Numbered from the stretch's first letter, positions 32,764 to 41,155 are shown. The stretch is 41,279 nucleotides of DNA from an uncultured Prevotella sp. (GCA_900552675.1 USAI01000009.1:1-41279), one strand, 5' to 3'. The notes: generated by a model from the letters alone, not told the origin. Program-made: numbers and translations.

Positions 32764-33921
32764 ATGAGTGTATTAAAAAAATATCTTGATAAGATAAAGC
32801 CGAATTTTGAGGAAGGGGGCAAATACCACGCTTTTCGTAGTGTATATGATGGAATGGAAACATTCCTCTTTGTGCCTAACACTACCTCGAAAACAGGTGT
32901 GAATATTCATGATGCCATCGACTCAAAGCGCATTATGAGTATTGTGGTAATAGCATTGTTGCCTGCACTGCTCTTTGGCATGTACAATGTGGGTTACCAA
33001 AATAATATTCAGGCTGGCGTAACTGACATGCAATTCTTGCCTACATTCCTTTACGGACTGTTGGCAGTGTTGCCTAAAGTGTTAGTATCATACATCGTCG
33101 GACTGGGTATCGAGTTTGCTTGGGCTCAATGGAAAGGCGAGGAAATACAAGAGGGTTATTTGGTTTCTGGTATCATCATTCCGTTGATTGTTCCTGTTAA
33201 TTGTCCGTTGTGGATGCTGGCTATCGCTTGTGCCTTTGCGGTAGTGTTTGCAAAAGAAATATTCGGCGGTACTGGTATGAATATTTTCAATGTGGCATTG
33301 GTAGCTCGTGCTTTCTTGTTCTTCTCTTATCCGCAGATAATGAGTGGCGATAAGGCATGGATTGCGACCGACCAGATATTCGGACTGGGTAATGCTTTAC
33401 CTGATACCTTCACTGCGGCTACTCCGTTGGGAATGGTGGCTCATCATGCTACTATTGATTATTCTTTCGCCGACATGATATGGGGCTTTATTCCTGGTAG
33501 TATTGGTGAAACCAGCATCGTGGCTATAGCAATAGGCGCTGTTATCTTGCTTTGGTGTGGCATCGCTAGCTGGAAGACCATGCTCAGTGTGTTTGTTGGT
33601 GGTTTCCTTACAGCATGGGCTTTCTATGCTGCTGGTAAGACCTCTATTCCTGCTTATGAACATTTGGTGCTGGGTGGCTTTGCTTTCGGCGCTGTGTTTA
33701 TGGCTACCGATCCTGTTACGAGTGCACGTACAGAGATTGGAAAATATATTTATGGTTTCCTTATCGGTGTTGTGGCAATTCTTATCCGTGTGATGAATGA
33801 TGGCTATCCCGAAGGAATGATGCTTGCCATATTGCTGATGAACATGCTGGCTCCTTTGATTGACCATTGCGTGGTACAATGTAATATTAACAAGCGCATG
33901 AATCGTTTAACACGTAAATAA
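32764..33921 (+). CDS. nqrB: Na+-NQR subunit B
   Basis: Integral membrane subunit with the Na+ channel, 385 residues. 'KYHAFRSVYDGMETFLFVPN' precedes about ten helices; conserved loops 'EGYLVSGIIIPLIVPVNCPLWM' and 'GGTGMNIFNVALVARAFLFFSYP'. 'DTFTAATPLG' carries the covalent FMN acceptor Thr at about 220 (Thr236 in V. cholerae). 'GAVFMATDPVTSARTEIGKYIYG' and 'YPEGMMLAILLMNMLAPLIDH' close the family. It is the counterpart of RnfD in this window and shares all these motifs in order. It lies 10 nt before nqrC. Confidence 0.97.
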   Translation: MSVLKKYLDKIKPNFEEGGKYHAFRSVYDGMETFLFVPNTTSKTGVNIHDAIDSKRIMSIVVIALLPALLFGMYNVGYQNNIQAGVTDMQFLPTFLYGLLAVLPKVLVSYIVGLGIEFAWAQWKGEEIQEGYLVSGIIIPLIVPVNCPLWMLAIACAFAVVFAKEIFGGTGMNIFNVALVARAFLFFSYPQIMSGDKAWIATDQIFGLGNALPDTFTAATPLGMVAHHATIDYSFADMIWGFIPGSIGETSIVAIAIGAVILLWCGIASWKTMLSVFVGGFLTAWAFYAAGKTSIPAYEHLVLGGFAFGAVFMATDPVTSARTEIGKYIYGFLIGVVAILIRVMNDGYPEGMMLAILLMNMLAPLIDHCVVQCNINKRMNRLTRK

Positions 33922-33931
33922 TAATTCGGCT

Positions 33932-34669
33932 ATGGCAAATACAAAAAAGAAAGGCTTGAACACTAGTTCCAATGCCTATACATTAATATATTCGGTGCTG
34001 CTTGTCGTGATTGTCGCTTTCTTGCTGGCGTTCGTGTTTCAAGCGCTGAAGCCGATGCAAGATGCTAATGTGTCATTAGATAAGAAGAAACAGATACTCT
34101 ATTCGCTCAACATCCGCGACCTTGGTTCTGATCAAGAATATGACCAGATGTATAAGAAGGTGATTGTAGCCGACAGAATTATCGCTACTGATGGTAGCGT
34201 TACTGCTGAAGGTACACAGGGTGGTGAAGAAGCTGGCTTCAAACTTAATAGTGCCGACTTTAAAAACGGAAAACTCGCTGTGTATGTTTGCTCTATTGAT
34301 AACCAAACAAAATATGTTATTCCTGTTTATGGAATGGGCTTGTGGGGATCGATAAGCGGATATATTGCTCTTAATGCCGATAAGAAATCGGTGTATGGCG
34401 TGTATTTCAACCATGAAAGTGAAACTGCAGGACTTGGCGCAGAGATAAAAGATAACGCCAACTGGCAGAAGAAATTCCAAAACAAGAAAGTGCTTGCTGC
34501 TGATGGCAAAGCAATTGTGTTATCGGTAGTTAAGAATGTGGCCGATCCTTCGTCACAGGTTGATGCTGTGACAGGTGCAACACTTACATCTGATGGTGTT
34601 AGCAATATGTTGCATGATTGCTTGAGCCAATATTTGGCTTTCTTGAATGATGTTAATGATAATAATTAA
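33932..34669 (+). CDS. nqrC: Na+-NQR subunit C
   Basis: Subunit of 245 residues with one N-terminal membrane helix (LIYSVLLVVIVAFLLAFVFQAL) and a periplasmic FMN domain. 'YGMGLWGSISGYIALNADKKSVYGVYFNHESETAGLGAEI' is the NqrC core. The flavinylation site is canonical, T-G-A-T-L-T (214-219), with acceptor Thr217 (Thr225 in V. cholerae). Compare RnfG in the same window, where the motif is T-A-S-T. Gap to nqrD is 12 nt. Confidence 0.97.
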   Translation: MANTKKKGLNTSSNAYTLIYSVLLVVIVAFLLAFVFQALKPMQDANVSLDKKKQILYSLNIRDLGSDQEYDQMYKKVIVADRIIATDGSVTAEGTQGGEEAGFKLNSADFKNGKLAVYVCSIDNQTKYVIPVYGMGLWGSISGYIALNADKKSVYGVYFNHESETAGLGAEIKDNANWQKKFQNKKVLAADGKAIVLSVVKNVADPSSQVDAVTGATLTSDGVSNMLHDCLSQYLAFLNDVNDNN

Positions 34670-34673
34670 GGAG
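34668..34673 (+). promoter_or_regulatory. Shine-Dalgarno-like AAGGAG before nqrD
   Basis: AAGGAG overlaps the nqrC stop and lies 8 nt before the ATG at 34682, the best ribosome-binding match inside the nqr operon. Confidence 0.45.
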
Positions 34674-34681
34674 ACATAAAA

Positions 34682-35308
34682 ATGAAAAGTCTGTTTTCTA
34701 AAGAGAATAGGGACGTTTTGTCTAACCCATTGAACCTCGATAACCCTATCTTGGTACAGGTGTTGGGCATCTGCTCGGCCTTAGCTGTTACATCACAGCT
34801 TAAACCTGCCATTGTGATGGGTCTCGCGGTAACAGTTATCACGGCTTTTGCTAATGTTATTATTTCGGTAATCCGTAATACCATCCCTAATCGTATTCGT
34901 ATCATCGTACAGCTGGTGGTGGTTGCCGCACTTGTTACGATTGTTAGTCAGATACTGAAAGCATTCGCTTATGATATCAGTGTGGCACTTTCTGTTTATG
35001 TCGGACTGATTATTACTAACTGTATCTTGATGGGACGTCTTGAGGCGTTTGCAATGATGAACAAACCATGGCCTAGCTTCCTTGATGGTGTAGGTAATGG
35101 CTTGGGCTATGCCTTTATTCTTGTCGTTGTAGGCGGTGTACGTGAACTGTTGGGTCGTGGTACCTTGCTTGATTTTAAAATTATTCCCGATCCAGTGTAT
35201 CAGTGGGGATATGTAAATAATGGTATGATGACAATGCCTGCAATGGCGCTTATCTTGTTGGGTTGTGTCATCTGGATACATAGAGCGTATTTTTATAAAG
35301 AGAAATAA
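34682..35308 (+). CDS. nqrD: Na+-NQR subunit D
   Basis: Integral membrane subunit of 208 residues, homologue of RnfE. 'NPLNLDNPILVQVLGICSALAVTSQLKPAIVMGLAVT' at the start carries the first cluster cysteine, and 'LIITNCILMGRLEAFAM' the second; the pair in NqrD and the pair in NqrE hold the intramembrane [2Fe-2S] cluster (family knowledge). Six helices. 'GNGLGYAFILVVVGGVRELLGRGTLLDFKI' is a conserved loop. Separated from nqrE by 3 nt. Confidence 0.97.
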   Translation: MKSLFSKENRDVLSNPLNLDNPILVQVLGICSALAVTSQLKPAIVMGLAVTVITAFANVIISVIRNTIPNRIRIIVQLVVVAALVTIVSQILKAFAYDISVALSVYVGLIITNCILMGRLEAFAMMNKPWPSFLDGVGNGLGYAFILVVVGGVRELLGRGTLLDFKIIPDPVYQWGYVNNGMMTMPAMALILLGCVIWIHRAYFYKEK

Positions 35309-35311
35309 ATT

Positions 35312-35938
35312 ATGGAACATATCTTCAGTTTATTTATAAGGTCAATATTTGTTGACAATATGATTTTTGCATTCTTCCTTGGAATGTGCTCGTTCTTGGC
35401 CGTTTCAAAGAATGTAAAAACATCTCTTGGATTAGGATTGGCCGTTACATTCGTGTTGGTAGTAACAGTTCCTGTCGACTATTTGTTGCAGACAAAGGTG
35501 CTGGGGCCTGACTGTATTATAAAAGGGGTAGACTTGTCGTATCTTAGCTTCATCCTCTTTATTGCGGTGATTGCTGGTATCGTTCAGTTGGTAGAGATGG
35601 CTGTAGAACGCTTCTCGCCTTCACTTTATGCTGCTCTGGGTATCTTCCTGCCACTTATTGCTGTAAACTGTGCGATAATGGGAGCATCGTTGTTCATGCA
35701 GCAACGTATTAATCTCGATCCTTCTAACACACAGTATATTGGCTCTGTGCTTGACTCGGTAGTATATGCTATTGGTAGCGGTATCGGATGGACGCTGGCT
35801 ATTGTTGCTATGGGCGCAATAAGAGAGAAAATGCAGTATAGCGATGTGCCCAAACCTTTGCAGGGACTGGGTATTACATTTATCACCGTAGGCCTCATGG
35901 CAATGGCTATGATGTGCTTTTCTGGACTTAATTTATAA
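35312..35938 (+). CDS. nqrE: Na+-NQR subunit E
   Basis: Integral membrane subunit of 208 residues, homologue of RnfA. N-terminus 'MEHIFSLFIRSIFVDNMIFAFFLGMCSFLAVSKNVKTSLGLGLAVTFVL' and 'GIFLPLIAVNCAIMGASLFM' give the two conserved cysteine regions. Six helices of opposite orientation to NqrD. The insertion 'QQRINLDPSNTQYIGSVLDS' is longer than in RnfA of this window, as usual for NqrE. Separated from nqrF by 14 nt. Confidence 0.97.
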   Translation: MEHIFSLFIRSIFVDNMIFAFFLGMCSFLAVSKNVKTSLGLGLAVTFVLVVTVPVDYLLQTKVLGPDCIIKGVDLSYLSFILFIAVIAGIVQLVEMAVERFSPSLYAALGIFLPLIAVNCAIMGASLFMQQRINLDPSNTQYIGSVLDSVVYAIGSGIGWTLAIVAMGAIREKMQYSDVPKPLQGLGITFITVGLMAMAMMCFSGLNL

Positions 35939-35952
35939 TAAGATAAAAATAC

Positions 35953-37221
35953 ATGGGACAGTTTATTTTAGCAAGTATAGGTGTCTTCCTCGTTATTATC
36001 TTGCTGCTGGTCGTAGTGTTGCTTGTTGCTAAGCGCTTCTTGTCGCCCAGTGGTAATGTTAAAATCGAGATAAATGGTGATAAGACACTAGATGTACCAC
36101 AGGGTTCAAGCCTGATGGCTACATTGAACGATAATGGTGTTTATCTGCCTTCTGCCTGTGGTGGTAAGGCCAGCTGTGGACAGTGTAAGGTGCAAGTGTT
36201 GGAAGGTGGTGGCGAGATTCTTGATTCAGAGCGTCCGCATTTCACACGTAAGCAGATAAAGGAAAATTGGCGCTTAGGTTGCCAGTGTAAGGTTAAGAGC
36301 GATATGAAAATCCGCGTGCCTGAAAGTGTTCTTGGCGTGAAAGAGTGGGAGTGTACCGTAATCTCTAACAGTAACGTTTCGTCGTTCATTAAAGAGTTTA
36401 AGGTGGCATTGCCTCCAGGTGAGCACATGGACTTCGTGCCTGGATCATATGCTCAAATCAAGATTCCTGCATACGATTGTATTGATTATGACAAGGATTT
36501 TGATAAAGACCTTATCGGAAAAGATTATATCGGTGCATGGGAACATTTTAATATTTTCTCACTTAAAGCACATAACCCGAATCCAACGGTGCGTGCTTAT
36601 TCAATGGCCAACTATCCTGATGAAGGAGATATTATTACCCTTACAGTGCGTATTGCTACAACACCGTTCTTGCCTCGTCCGCAAGTGGGATTCCAAAACG
36701 TACCAACAGGTATTGCTTCTTCTTACATCTTCTCACTAAAGCCTGGCGATAAGGTGTTGATGAGTGGACCTTATGGAGATTTCCATCCCAACTTTACGTC
36801 TGGTAAGGAAATGATTTGGATTGGTGGTGGTGCTGGTATGGCTCCTCTTCGTGCACAAATCATGCACATGACAAAAACGTTGCATACACGTGATCGTGAG
36901 CTTCACTTCTTCTATGGCGCACGTTCGCTTACTGAAGCCTTCTTCCTTGAAGATTTCTGGGAGTTGGAGAAAGAATATCCGAATTTCCATTTCCATCTCT
37001 CACTTGACCGTAAAGATCCCGTGGCTGACGAACAAGGTGTGAAGTATTATGAGGGTTTTGCCGTTAACTGTATTCGCGATACGTATTTGAAGGATCATGA
37101 GGCTCCCGAAGATTGTGAATATTATCTTTGCGGACCTCCAATGTTGATCAAGACAGTAACCGATTATCTTGATTCGCTTGGTGTAGATCCAGAGAGTATT
37201 ATGTACGATAACTTCGGCTAA
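35953..37221 (+). CDS. nqrF: Na+-NQR subunit F (NADH dehydrogenase, FAD, 2Fe-2S)
   Basis: NADH-oxidising entry subunit, 422 residues. One N-terminal membrane helix (6-27), then a plant-type ferredoxin domain with ligands C69, C75, C78 and C110 (SACGGKASCGQC, GCQC), then an FNR-like reductase. FAD site 'RAYSMANYPDE', NAD(H) site 'WIGGGAGMAPLRAQIMHM', C-terminal 'YYLCGPPMLIKTVTDYLDSLGVDPESIMYDNFG'. It closes the operon: a strong hairpin begins 35 nt after the stop. Electron path in the family is NADH, FAD, 2Fe-2S, intramembrane 2Fe-2S, FMN (C), FMN (B), riboflavin, quinone. Confidence 0.97.
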   Translation: MGQFILASIGVFLVIILLLVVVLLVAKRFLSPSGNVKIEINGDKTLDVPQGSSLMATLNDNGVYLPSACGGKASCGQCKVQVLEGGGEILDSERPHFTRKQIKENWRLGCQCKVKSDMKIRVPESVLGVKEWECTVISNSNVSSFIKEFKVALPPGEHMDFVPGSYAQIKIPAYDCIDYDKDFDKDLIGKDYIGAWEHFNIFSLKAHNPNPTVRAYSMANYPDEGDIITLTVRIATTPFLPRPQVGFQNVPTGIASSYIFSLKPGDKVLMSGPYGDFHPNFTSGKEMIWIGGGAGMAPLRAQIMHMTKTLHTRDRELHFFYGARSLTEAFFLEDFWELEKEYPNFHFHLSLDRKDPVADEQGVKYYEGFAVNCIRDTYLKDHEAPEDCEYYLCGPPMLIKTVTDYLDSLGVDPESIMYDNFG

Positions 37222-37256
37222 AAATAACATACCGAAAGAAACTGGTATGAAATCTT

Positions 37257-37287
37257 AACAAAGCTGCTGATTTTCAGCAGCTTTGTT
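37257..37287 (+). terminator. Hairpin terminator after nqrF
   Basis: Perfect 14-bp stem AACAAAGCTGCTGA / TCAGCAGCTTTGTT with loop TTT. No T-tract follows (GCGTTTATAG), so it may act as a 3' end stabiliser as much as a terminator. Confidence 0.8.
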
Positions 37288-37521
37288 GCGTTTATAGAGG
37301 TGACTTTAGTGTGGTTCGTTATAAGCTTGTCAGGGCTCATTTGGAAACAATCTGTCCCTTATCTGTCCCGCGTGTATGTCCCTTGAATAGTATTATAAGG
37401 AAAAGTTAGCTTTTGGTATAGTTGTTTATAGAAACTTATTTCTCTGCTCTGTTGTTTGTATTTTTATTTTTGTGGCGCTTTTGTTGAATTAATCTAAGTT
37501 TAGAATATTTTCAACGAAATG

Positions 37522-37553
37522 TTTGTATGTGTCAATAAAAATCAATACATTTG
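37522..37553 (+). promoter_or_regulatory. Promoter of the LysM-glucosaminidase gene
   Basis: TTTG (37522-37525), 20 nt, TACATTTG (37546-37553): a full consensus match. The leader would be about 75 nt. Confidence 0.8.
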
Positions 37554-37634
37554 TATTTAAATAGTCGTTGCTTTTTAAAGCATGACTGATAAGATTACAA
37601 GACTGTAATAAACATCTTGAATTAACATTTTGCA

Positions 37635-38552
37635 ATGAGAAAGACTGTTGTCCTCCTGTTTTTTATATATGTTTCTTGCTGTGCAGCATTTGCACAAATG
37701 CGTTGGAATTCTGCGTATCAAACTTATTTTGACCAATATAAAGATTTGGCCATTGAGCAAATGATGCGTTACAATATCCCAGCTAGTATTACGTTAGCTC
37801 AAGGCGTATTTGAAAGTGGAGCAGGGCGAAGTGTTTTGGCAACTCGTGGCAATAACCATTTCGGCATAAAATGTCATGGATGGGGAGGACGTGCTATCTA
37901 TCACGATGACGATGAACGAGGTGAGTGTTTTAGGGCCTATAATAATGCTTATGAAAGTTATGAAGACCATAGTAAGTTCTTGGCAAGACAGCAACGCTAT
38001 TCTCGCTTGTTTCGTCTTTCACGTACAGATTATAAAGGTTGGGCGCGGGGATTGAAAGCCTGTGGTTATGCTACAAACCCAGCCTATGCAAACAAACTTA
38101 TCGATATTATTGAGCTGTATAACTTAAATCGTTATGATCATGCTACTCGTTACGATAAGTTTATGGCTAATCATACTAGTAAGGATAATGCAATTACTGG
38201 CCAAAAATTACATCCAATAAAGATGTATAACGACAATTATTATTTAATTGCTCGTGCTGGTGATTCCTTTAAGTCGATAGGCAAAGAGGTGCATATTTCA
38301 TATAAAAAGATAGCTAAAGCTAATGAACGCAATAAAAAAGATCGTCTTGAAGCAGGCGATATTATTTATCTAAAGAAAAAGCGTAAACGTGCTGATAAAG
38401 CATTTAAAAATCGACCACATATTGTAAAAGCAGGCGAAAGTATGTATTCAATAGCACAAACTTATGGAATACGCTTAAAGAGCTTGTATAAGAAGAATCA
38501 TCTGTCTTCTGATTATCAGATTGCTGTAGGTGATACGCTTCGAGTATATTAA
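37635..38552 (+). CDS. Secreted N-acetylglucosaminidase with two LysM domains
   Basis: Peptidoglycan hydrolase of 305 residues. Signal peptide 1-20 (KTVVLLFFIYVSCCAAFA|Q). Residues 30-165 are a FlgJ/LytG-type glucosaminidase domain: 'IPASITLAQGVFESGAGRSVLATRGNNHFGIKCHGWGG', with Glu60 as the probable catalytic acid, and 'YESYEDHSKFLARQQRYSRLF', 'GLKACGYATNPAYANKLIDIIE'. LysM 1 is at about 201-246 (YLIARAGDSFKSIGKEVHISYKKIAKANERNKKDRLEAGDIIYL), a very basic stretch follows (KKKRKRADKAFKNR), and LysM 2 is at 261-304. It cuts glycan strands in growth or division. Probably co-transcribed with the DUF4301 gene 48 nt later. Confidence 0.93.
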   Translation: MRKTVVLLFFIYVSCCAAFAQMRWNSAYQTYFDQYKDLAIEQMMRYNIPASITLAQGVFESGAGRSVLATRGNNHFGIKCHGWGGRAIYHDDDERGECFRAYNNAYESYEDHSKFLARQQRYSRLFRLSRTDYKGWARGLKACGYATNPAYANKLIDIIELYNLNRYDHATRYDKFMANHTSKDNAITGQKLHPIKMYNDNYYLIARAGDSFKSIGKEVHISYKKIAKANERNKKDRLEAGDIIYLKKKRKRADKAFKNRPHIVKAGESMYSIAQTYGIRLKSLYKKNHLSSDYQIAVGDTLRVY

Positions 38553-38600
38553 ATAATATGTATAAAATGATTAATTGTATTATTACTAATTTATAGAAAT

Positions 38601-40124
38601 ATGTTTACAGACCAAGACTTAAAGCAGATATCAGAAAGAGGTATCTCACTGGAAACCGTAGAAAAACAGTTGGCAGAGATTAAGAAAGGTTTTCCCTTTC
38701 TGAAGATAGAAGATGCTGCTGCAGTAGGCAAGGGCATTATGACTCCGGATGAGTCTACACGTAAAGCCTATTTAGATAAGTGGGCTGAATATGTAGGCGA
38801 GGGACATCGTATCGTTAAATTTGTTCCTGCGAGTGGCGCTGCTAGTCGTATGTTTAAAAATCTATTCGCTTTTCTTGATGCATCTTATGATGTTCCGACT
38901 ACTGATTTTGAAAAGCATTTCTTCGATAATATCAAACATTTCGCTTTCCGTAAGGCTTTGTGTGAGAAATGCAAAGCTAACGAGGGCTTGAGCGTATGTA
39001 AGTTGATAGAGGCTGGCCGTTATAAAGATGTAGTGGCTAATTTGTTATTGCCAAAAGGACTTAACTATGGACAATTGCCAAAAGGCTTACTTCTTTTCCA
39101 TGAATATGAGGATGGTATGCGCACTCCAATGGAAGAACACTTGGTAGAAGCCGCATTGTATGCACAGTCAGAAGGTCAGGCACATGTACATTTCACTGTT
39201 TCTCATGAACATCTTGCTTTCTTTGAAAAGATGGTTGAAGAGAAACTGCCGTATTATGAAAAGAAGTTTGCTGTAAAATATGATGTTACGTTCTCAGAGC
39301 AGAAACCTAGTACAGATACGATTGCTGCAAATCCGGATAACACGCCTTTCCGTACAGATGATGGACATTTATTGTTCCGTCCTGGTGGTCATGGTGCTTT
39401 GATTGAGAACTTGAATGATATTAGTGCTGATGTGGTATTTGTTAAAAATATTGACAATGTTGTTCCTGATCGTTTGAAGGCCGATACAACTGAAAATAAA
39501 CAGTTGCTGGCAGGTATACTTGTTACTCTACAGGAGAAAGCGTTTGCTTATTTGCGCCAACTTGAAACTGGCGAATATACCCATGACGATCTTGAAGAAA
39601 TGATACGTTTCGTACAGCGCGACTTGTGTTGCCGTAAGGCTGATATTAAGCAGTTGGAAGATGCAGAACTTGTTATCTATCTAAAGAATAAACTGCATCG
39701 TCCGATGCGTGTTTGCGGTGTTGTAAAGAATGTTGGTGAGCCTGGTGGTGGTCCGTTCCTTTGTTATAATGCTGATGGTACAGTATCGTTACAAATTCTT
39801 GAGTCAAGCCAGATTGATGTAAATAATACGTCTTATATGGAAATGTTCAAGAATGGTACACACTTTAATCCTGTTGATCTTGTTTGTGCTACCCGCGATC
39901 ACAATGGAAAACCGTTCCATCTTCCTGATTATGTTGATCCAACAACAGGATTTATAAGTTCAAAGAGCAAGAGCGGAAGAGAACTGAAGGCTCTCGAGTT
40001 GCCTGGCTTATGGAATGGTGCTATGAGTGATTGGAGCACGGTATTTGTTGAGGTACCTATTGAGACCTTTAATCCTGTAAAGACGGTAAACGATTTGTTG
40101 CGTCCGCAGCATCAGCCTGCATAA
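38601..40124 (+). CDS. DUF4301 protein, nucleotidyltransferase-like motifs
   Basis: Soluble protein of 507 residues of what I recall as DUF4301, conserved in Bacteroidota without known function. The sequence shows motifs in the order of sugar-nucleotide pyrophosphorylases: a glycine-rich 'FVPASGAASRMFK' (74-86, like the G-x-G-x-R-M loop), 'LPKGLLLF' (159-166, like the P-K loop), 'GMRTPMEEHLVEA' (172-184), 'VHFTVSHEH' (196-204), then 'LLFRPGGHGALIENLND' (257-273) and 'VVFVKNIDNVVPD' (278-290), which resembles the HG and NIDN segments of UDP-sugar pyrophosphorylases. 'CGVVKNVGEPGGGPF' follows. A GT-A-fold nucleotidyltransferase is therefore likely (inference); substrate unknown. It follows the glucosaminidase gene with no promoter seen between. 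Confidence 0.85.
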   Translation: MFTDQDLKQISERGISLETVEKQLAEIKKGFPFLKIEDAAAVGKGIMTPDESTRKAYLDKWAEYVGEGHRIVKFVPASGAASRMFKNLFAFLDASYDVPTTDFEKHFFDNIKHFAFRKALCEKCKANEGLSVCKLIEAGRYKDVVANLLLPKGLNYGQLPKGLLLFHEYEDGMRTPMEEHLVEAALYAQSEGQAHVHFTVSHEHLAFFEKMVEEKLPYYEKKFAVKYDVTFSEQKPSTDTIAANPDNTPFRTDDGHLLFRPGGHGALIENLNDISADVVFVKNIDNVVPDRLKADTTENKQLLAGILVTLQEKAFAYLRQLETGEYTHDDLEEMIRFVQRDLCCRKADIKQLEDAELVIYLKNKLHRPMRVCGVVKNVGEPGGGPFLCYNADGTVSLQILESSQIDVNNTSYMEMFKNGTHFNPVDLVCATRDHNGKPFHLPDYVDPTTGFISSKSKSGRELKALELPGLWNGAMSDWSTVFVEVPIETFNPVKTVNDLLRPQHQPA

Positions 40125-40462
40125 TAGGGTAGACATTGATAATGTATTGATGATACATCATTATAATATTATAATTTGTAGCTGATACATACATTGTTAA
40201 ATATAAGGCGGTGCAATTTCGATATTTGAAACAATAAAACGAAGGCTTTTTATATCTTTCTTTATTCGTATTAAACGGATTAAAAGGATGTGGAAAGCCT
40301 TCATTTTCTGTGGAAAACGCCAATAATTGTCTCTGTAAAAGAAAAAAAAACTTAAATAGATGTATTGGGCGTGAGAAAGTTTTGCAGAATAAGAAAAAAA
40401 TGCTAATTTTGCATCCTGTTTGGAATAAGTATCAAAAACGAAAACAAAAAATTTAGATAGAA
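40125..40462. other. Non-coding region before rpmB
   Basis: No gene in 338 nt. It holds a small hairpin (ATGTAT-TGATG-ATACAT, 40142-40158), GAAGGCTTT (40241-40249) with its reverse complement AAAGCCTTC (40294-40302) 44 nt apart, and the rpmB promoter. Confidence 0.6.
40381..40411 (+). promoter_or_regulatory. Promoter of rpmB-rpmG-DUF4295
   Basis: TTTG (40381-40384), 19 nt, TAATTTTG (40404-40411). The leader is about 45 nt. Confidence 0.8.
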
Positions 40463-40726
40463 ATGTCGAAAATTTGTCAGATTACTGGTAAAAAAGCCCA
40501 GATTGGTAACAATGTTTCTCACTCGAAGCATCGTACAAAGCGTAGCTTTGATGTGAACTTGTTCAGCAAGAAATTCTACTATGTAGAAGAGGGTTGCTGG
40601 ATTCGCCTCAAAATCAGTGCAGCAGGTCTGCGTCTTATCAACAAAGTAGGCTTGGATGCAGCTTTGAAACAAGCTGTAGCTAATGGCTTCGTTGAGTGGA
40701 AGGATATTAATGTTATAGGAGAGTAA
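40463..40726 (+). CDS. rpmB: 50S ribosomal protein bL28
   Basis: Large-subunit protein L28, 87 residues (78 in E. coli). 'MSKICQITGKKAQIGNNVSHSKHRTKRSFDVNLFSKKFYY' and 'WIRLKISAAGLRLINKVGLDAAL' are diagnostic. First of a three-gene ribosomal set with its own strong promoter. Its A-rich leader (AAAAAATTTAGATAGAA) has no Shine-Dalgarno core, the normal state in this phylum. 4 nt separate it from rpmG. Confidence 0.97.
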   Translation: MSKICQITGKKAQIGNNVSHSKHRTKRSFDVNLFSKKFYYVEEGCWIRLKISAAGLRLINKVGLDAALKQAVANGFVEWKDINVIGE

Positions 40727-40730
40727 TACG

Positions 40731-40922
40731 ATGGCATCTAAGAAAGCAAAAGGCAACAGAGTACAGGTTATCCTGGAATGCACAGAGATGAAGGAAAGCG
40801 GTCTGCCTGGTACAAGTCGTTACGTGACCACCAAGAACCGTAAGAATACTCCTGAGCGTATGGAACTTAAAAAGTACAACCCTATCCTGAAGAAGATGAC
40901 TCTTCACAAGGAGATTAAATAA
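40731..40922 (+). CDS. rpmG: 50S ribosomal protein bL33
   Basis: Large-subunit protein L33, 63 residues. 'RVQVILECTEMKESGLPGTSRYVTTKNRKNTPERMELKKYNPILKKMTLHKEIK' pattern, with one cysteine only, so this is the zinc-free (C-) type. A weak AGGAG lies 9 nt before the ATG. 9 nt separate it from the next gene. Confidence 0.97.
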   Translation: MASKKAKGNRVQVILECTEMKESGLPGTSRYVTTKNRKNTPERMELKKYNPILKKMTLHKEIK

Positions 40923-40931
40923 TAACATAAT

Positions 40932-41090
40932 ATGGCAAAGAAAGCGGTCGCTACCCTCCATGAAGGCTCAACGGATGGTCGCGCATATACAAAAGTTATT
41001 AAAATGGTGAAAAGCCCCAAGACCGGCGCTTATGTATTTGATGAGCGTATGGTTCCCAACGAGGATGTAAAAGATTTCTTCAAGAAATAA
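40932..41090 (+). CDS. DUF4295 small basic protein (probably ribosomal, bL38-type)
   Basis: Short gene of 52 codons, ATG 40932 to TAA 41090, product beginning MAKKAVATLHEGSTDGRAYT and ending VKDFFKK. It carries a lysine-rich core (KVIKMVKSPKTGAY) and an acidic segment (PNEDVKD). It matches DUF4295, always seen in this position after rpmB-rpmG in Bacteroidota. From memory, the Flavobacterium johnsoniae ribosome structure showed a phylum-specific protein called bL38 that I believe is this family; I cannot verify that here. Co-transcribed with rpmB and rpmG; a terminator follows. The usual next gene, ftsY, is not seen before the window ends. Confidence 0.88.
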   Translation: MAKKAVATLHEGSTDGRAYTKVIKMVKSPKTGAYVFDERMVPNEDVKDFFKK

Positions 41091-41155
41091 TAAATCCTTC
41101 TCAAATAGACATTTGAGTCAAAACTTTTATGTTTTGGTTTAGATACTACACATTT

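Larger units (their letters stand above)
37222..37634. other. Non-coding region between nqrF and the LysM gene
   Basis: No gene seen in 413 nt. It holds the nqr hairpin (37257-37287), three imperfect copies of TGTCCC (within 37350-37384: ATCTGTCCC twice, then GTATGTCCC) and the promoter of the next gene (37522-37553). Confidence 0.6.

Noticed and set aside
37350..37384. TGTCCC words as a remnant of a mobile element
   Set aside because: Only three imperfect copies over 35 nt, with no coding remnant or terminal repeats.
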